Source: Desulfotignum sp.
Lineage (GTDB): Bacteria > Desulfobacterota > Desulfobacteria > Desulfobacterales > Desulfobacteraceae
Assembly: GCA_021737445.1 (NCBI GenBank)
Contig: JAIPDY010000125.1
Span: 1-9,025 of the forward strand
Length of the DNA stretch: 9,025 bases
Direction of reading: 5' to 3'
Shown here: in pieces, positions 7,049-9,025 of the stretch
Numbering within the stretch: the stretch's first letter is position 1
Layout of the letters: each line of letters starts with the position of its first letter
Notes under the pieces: model-generated
Seen by the model: the letters and a program-made list of their open reading frames with translations, nothing else
What the model was told of the DNA's origin: nothing
Database searches by the model: none
Program-made: the position numbers and the translations under genes

Positions 7049-7298
7049 TCATCTATTTCTGTTTTTCCAAAACAGAAGTTTTCAAAGGTCAACTATAGCG
7101 CAAGCATCATTCCTTTCCCTATTGAAAATATCATTTTTTGGATAATTTATGTTGAGCAGGGAAAATCGTTAATGCTCGAATCAGGGGTGCCGAAGGGGTC
7201 TGATCAAACCGGCTTGCTCAGGCGCTTCGGATTTCGGCCAATTCCCTCTGGAACAGCAAATCTTTTTTGAATATGAAATAAAAAATTCTCTAAATCCA
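7049..7298. other. Spacer between hicA and the DUF3800 gene
   Basis: No gene is supported. A perfect 9-bp inverted repeat TTCTGTTTT (7057-7065) and AAAACAGAA (7069-7077) with a 3-nt loop lies 9 bp before the hicA start and could be the HicB operator. From about 7160 to 7260 the base composition is GC-richer than on either side. Here the 14-bp near-palindrome GGTCTGATCAAACC (7197-7210) sits between CCGAAG (7190-7195) and CTTCGG (7225-7230). On the - strand a frame from 7291 reads FKKDLLFQRELAEIRSA, then TGA (7218-7220), and stays open after it for about 28 codons; it could be a fragment of an older gene or dispersed repeat. I do not recognise it. Confidence 0.4.
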
Positions 7299-8213
7299 CT
7301 AATATCTGTGATTTATACAAATTTCACAATCACATGTTGGTTCTGAAAAATGCCTGACGCCAACAACAATGCTATTCTTTCTATCTGCTCTCTGAAAAAT
7401 TAGATTGAATAATGAAGACTCATTATTTTCAAGATATCTTCGAATTGAATATGAACATAAATCAGCTATTTGTACAAGTCCTGTTAATTCACTGTCTACA
7501 AATAGAGGGGTTTCAATAATGCTTTCAATTTCGGTCCATAATGTTCCAGATTTATAAAATTTTTTCATCAGTCGAGTATGCTTGCGAGCGACTGTCTCAT
7601 TGTTGTCATGGATGAGAAGCCCATAGCATTTATCCTTTGGCTCTTTAGAGGCACCAGTCATATTCAATAAATATCTCTCGAAACGAGAAATTATTTGCTC
7701 AAAAGCCTGAGCATCTAAATCTTCGCGCGTTTTTGTAGGATCATAATAAATTTTATCTATGCATTCGGCAAATAGTCTTGCAAATCCCCATTTTGAAACG
7801 CATTCTGCTAGATTTTTAATAAACGCAATTCGCTCATCATAAGTTAGATGGATATAGCTTTCTGTCTTTTTGTAATTTTTCTTGGTCTGCTTATATGTTT
7901 TATTCTTTCCATTTCTTTGAAGGTCTAACAAGTAGGCCCTTCGAGCTTTTGATACCTCTGTAACTCTTTGATCATGAGTAAGCGTATCAAAATTTGGAAT
8001 CCGGCTTTGTTCTAAATATTTTCTTAGAATCCATGCAGTGTGAATTTCTTTTCCAGTTAAATAATATTTTTTTTTGACTTCGGAAATTTCTCTATCACAA
8101 TCCTTCCAATGCCAAATGGGCACAGAAATACCCGCTAAAATGAAATGAGACGTATTGGCGGGGATAGCAGGAGTTCCAGATTCGTCGATATAAAGTAAAT
8201 ACATAAAATTCAT
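7299..8213 (-). CDS. DUF3800 domain protein
   Basis: A 304-residue soluble protein of the DUF3800 family. The N-terminal signature YLLYIDESGT (5-14, with D10 and E11) and the C-terminal SELTGLVQIADLCSYSIRRYLEN (from 241, D251) are diagnostic. HDNNETVARKH (H202, D203) and D240 lie between. These spaced acidic residues suggest a metal-dependent RNase H-like nuclease, but that is inference; the family has no settled biochemical role that I know of, and members are common in phage- and defence-rich regions. The tail carries CDCEICINH (C294, C296, C299, H302), a possible zinc-binding cluster. The gene is much richer in A/T than the suc operon, which suggests acquisition. The start at 8213 is preceded by a U-rich stretch with no Shine-Dalgarno; a second ATG (codon 4, 8204) has none either. 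A promoter and a structured RNA lie directly upstream. No terminator hairpin was seen after the stop. Confidence 0.85.
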   Translation of the reverse strand: MNFMYLLYIDESGTPAIPANTSHFILAGISVPIWHWKDCDREISEVKKKYYLTGKEIHTAWILRKYLEQSRIPNFDTLTHDQRVTEVSKARRAYLLDLQRNGKNKTYKQTKKNYKKTESYIHLTYDERIAFIKNLAECVSKWGFARLFAECIDKIYYDPTKTREDLDAQAFEQIISRFERYLLNMTGASKEPKDKCYGLLIHDNNETVARKHTRLMKKFYKSGTLWTEIESIIETPLFVDSELTGLVQIADLCSYSIRRYLENNESSLFNLIFQRADRKNSIVVGVRHFSEPTCDCEICINHRY

Positions 8214-8239
8214 CTATAATATATTGACAAAAAAACAAA

Positions 8240-8316
8240 GAAAAAAAAAGCGACTGGGGATCAGGGTTTATGAAAACCCTGTTAGAGACGCTTGGCGACT
8301 CATCCCAGACGCATTA
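8240..8316 (-). ncRNA. Candidate structured RNA (three-way junction) upstream of the DUF3800 gene
   Basis: Read 5' to 3' on the - strand. P1 pairs 8312-8302 (GCGUCUGGGAU) with 8261-8250 (AUCCCCAGUCGC): ten base pairs, one U-U mismatch and one bulged C. Inside it, hairpin A pairs GAG-U-CGC (8301-8295) with GCG-U-CUC (8291-8285) around a CAA triloop, again with a U-U mismatch. Hairpin B pairs CAGGGUUU (8281-8274) with AAACCCUG (8269-8262) around UCAU. A 3-nt UAA links A and B; the other junctions have no spare bases. Nine U follow (8249-8241), so the structure doubles as an intrinsic terminator. A good promoter lies just upstream. RNA motifs linked to DUF3800 genes are known from comparative genomics; whether this belongs to one of them is not decided here. 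It could be a leader/attenuator or a separate short RNA. Confidence 0.65.
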
Positions 8317-8322
8317 GTAATG

Positions 8323-8350
8323 ATTGTATACAGTTCCAATTATTTGTCAA
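8323..8350 (-). promoter_or_regulatory. Promoter of the structured RNA / DUF3800 unit
   Basis: On the - strand a perfect -35 TTGACA (8350-8345) is followed after 16 bp by TACAAT (8328-8323, within TATACAAT), a 5/6 match to the -10 consensus. Transcription would begin near 8316, a few bases before the first stem of the RNA. It is the best sigma-70-type promoter in the accessory half. Confidence 0.7.
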
Positions 8351-8390
8351 GACCAAAAATAAACTTAACTGAAAATTAACCCTCCCCACC

Positions 8391-8421
8391 TAAAAATTTC
8401 AAGGAGAAACTTACCTTGAAA
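8391..8421 (-). terminator. Intrinsic terminator on the - strand
   Basis: On the - strand a perfect 8-bp stem TTTCAAGG (8421-8414) / CCTTGAAA (8404-8397) with a 9-nt loop is followed at once by five T (8396-8392). The stem is A/T-rich at its base, so strength is uncertain. It would end transcripts from the HDOD remnant side and insulate the DUF3800 promoter 40 bp downstream. Confidence 0.5.
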
Positions 8422-8748
8422 ACCTGTTTAGATTATGGGGTCAAAAAATGAAATTTAGCCCTTATGATTTAATCTGCCAGTGTGCGCTGTTAGAACAGGC
8501 CAACTCTTGCAGATATTGCGATACATGACTCTCCTAAATGTTAATGATACTCAAGGTATCCATAAAAACTCCAATATTATATTTCACAGACTTTTCTGGA
8601 AATCCAGACATAAAACCCACATTTCCAATATGCAGCCATCCAGATCTCCTGCAACAGCGCAGTTGTTTATCCTGATATGTTCTCAAATTTGTTCAGCTGC
8701 TACAAACATTGCCCAGCCCGCTTCTCAGGTTGTGCGCTGGCTTTTGGT
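8422..8748. other. Gene-poor stretch with one doubtful small ORF
   Basis: No gene is firmly supported. A 26-codon + strand ORF (8448-8527) with a GGGG 7 nt before its ATG encodes MKFSPYDLICQCALLEQANS followed by CRYCDT, with four cysteines spaced as CxC and CxxC. It may be chance or a relic. A longer + strand open frame over 8480-8794 has no recognisable features and overlaps the HDOD remnant antisense, so I do not call it. Confidence 0.25.
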
Positions 8749-9025
8749 CTATCTTAAGGCAATATCACTCTGTATGGCCATTTCCAGCTCATGAATTTCA
8801 GGCTCTGTCAGATTAAGTGTCCGCGCTTCAGGCATTACCAGTATTGCTGTAGGATCAGATCCTGTTCCATTTTGCTCCATGCTGTTACACAGCGCATTTA
8901 CAAGCCTTATGATGGAAACTGTCAGGATATGCTCCAGCACGGACAGGATGTGCAGTTTTCCCATATCATGCAGCAGCCCGGCAATGAATGCCTGTGGAAC
9001 CAACTCCTTGAAGCCAAGATGCCTG
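8749..9025 (-). pseudogene. HDOD-domain protein, partial, with a probable internal deletion
   Basis: The frame is open from the right window edge, so the N-terminal part is missing; the stop is at 8749-8751. It begins RHLGFKELVPQAFIAGLLHD and MGKLHILSVLEHI, which is the HD-motif helix of HDOD domains (relatives read FIAGLLHDIGKL). This is followed at once by LTVSIIRLVNALCNSMEQNG, TGSDPTAILV, then PEARTLNLTEPEIHELEMAI and the end. In HDOD proteins the second segment normally lies some tens of residues further on, after helices carrying more conserved histidines. Here they seem to be absent, which implies an in-frame deletion of perhaps 50-70 codons. HDOD proteins act in signalling and regulation without confirmed phosphodiesterase activity. 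It could be a functional short variant, but decay is more likely. The HDOD call rests on one strong motif and the overall order. Confidence 0.55.

Noticed and set aside
8480..8794. 104-residue + strand open frame
   Set aside because: No recognisable motif, no ribosome binding site, and it overlaps the HDOD remnant, which has a strong motif on the other strand.
6123..9025. CRISPR array, tRNA or intact insertion sequence in the accessory half
   Set aside because: I found no regularly spaced repeats, no cloverleaf with a tRNA-like TPsiC arm, and no transposase with terminal inverted repeats. The three-way junction at 8240-8316 is too short and ends in a U-run, so it is not a tRNA.

Overview
The window has two unlike halves. 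Positions 1 to about 6122 are a well-preserved, GC-rich housekeeping block on the + strand: a small entericidin-type lipoprotein gene (201-341), then a complete operon for the 2-oxoglutarate dehydrogenase complex: sucA (E1, 556-3267), sucB (E2, 3322-4707) and lpd (E3, 4710-6122). From about 6123 to the end the sequence is patchier and partly very AT-rich, all recognisable genes are on the - strand, and most are damaged or accessory. This half looks like a small accessory or decay zone behind the operon.

The organism is most likely a Gram-negative proteobacterium in the broad sense. The lipoprotein, the classical three-enzyme OGDH complex, the HDOD-type signalling domain and the GC-rich core codon use would suit a Desulfobacterota/Deltaproteobacteria genome. 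That placement is inference; no marker gene is present.

Operon logic: SucA decarboxylates 2-oxoglutarate on thiamine diphosphate, the lipoyl arm of SucB takes the succinyl group to CoA, and Lpd reoxidises the dihydrolipoyl arm with NAD+. The three genes are closely spaced, each has a Shine-Dalgarno sequence, and a promoter candidate lies just before sucA. sucCD do not follow.

Accessory half, from left to right: a frameshifted remnant of a helix-turn-helix protein (6123-6560) with a 46-bp near-palindrome in its reading frame; a HicAB toxin-antitoxin pair in which the antitoxin hicB is intact but the toxin hicA is cut by one in-frame TAA; a 250-bp spacer with a GC-richer patch; an AT-rich DUF3800 gene (7299-8213); upstream of it, a strong promoter followed by a compact three-way-junction RNA ending in a run of nine U (about 8316-8240); a - strand terminator; and at the right edge a partial HDOD-domain gene that appears to have lost an internal segment.

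The most interesting element is the promoter, structured RNA and DUF3800 gene unit. The RNA has a duplicated sequence module that allows two mutually exclusive folds, and the gene has no recognisable ribosome binding site. Structured RNAs linked to DUF3800 genes have been described by comparative genomics, so this may be a member or variant of those motifs; their function is, to my knowledge, not established.
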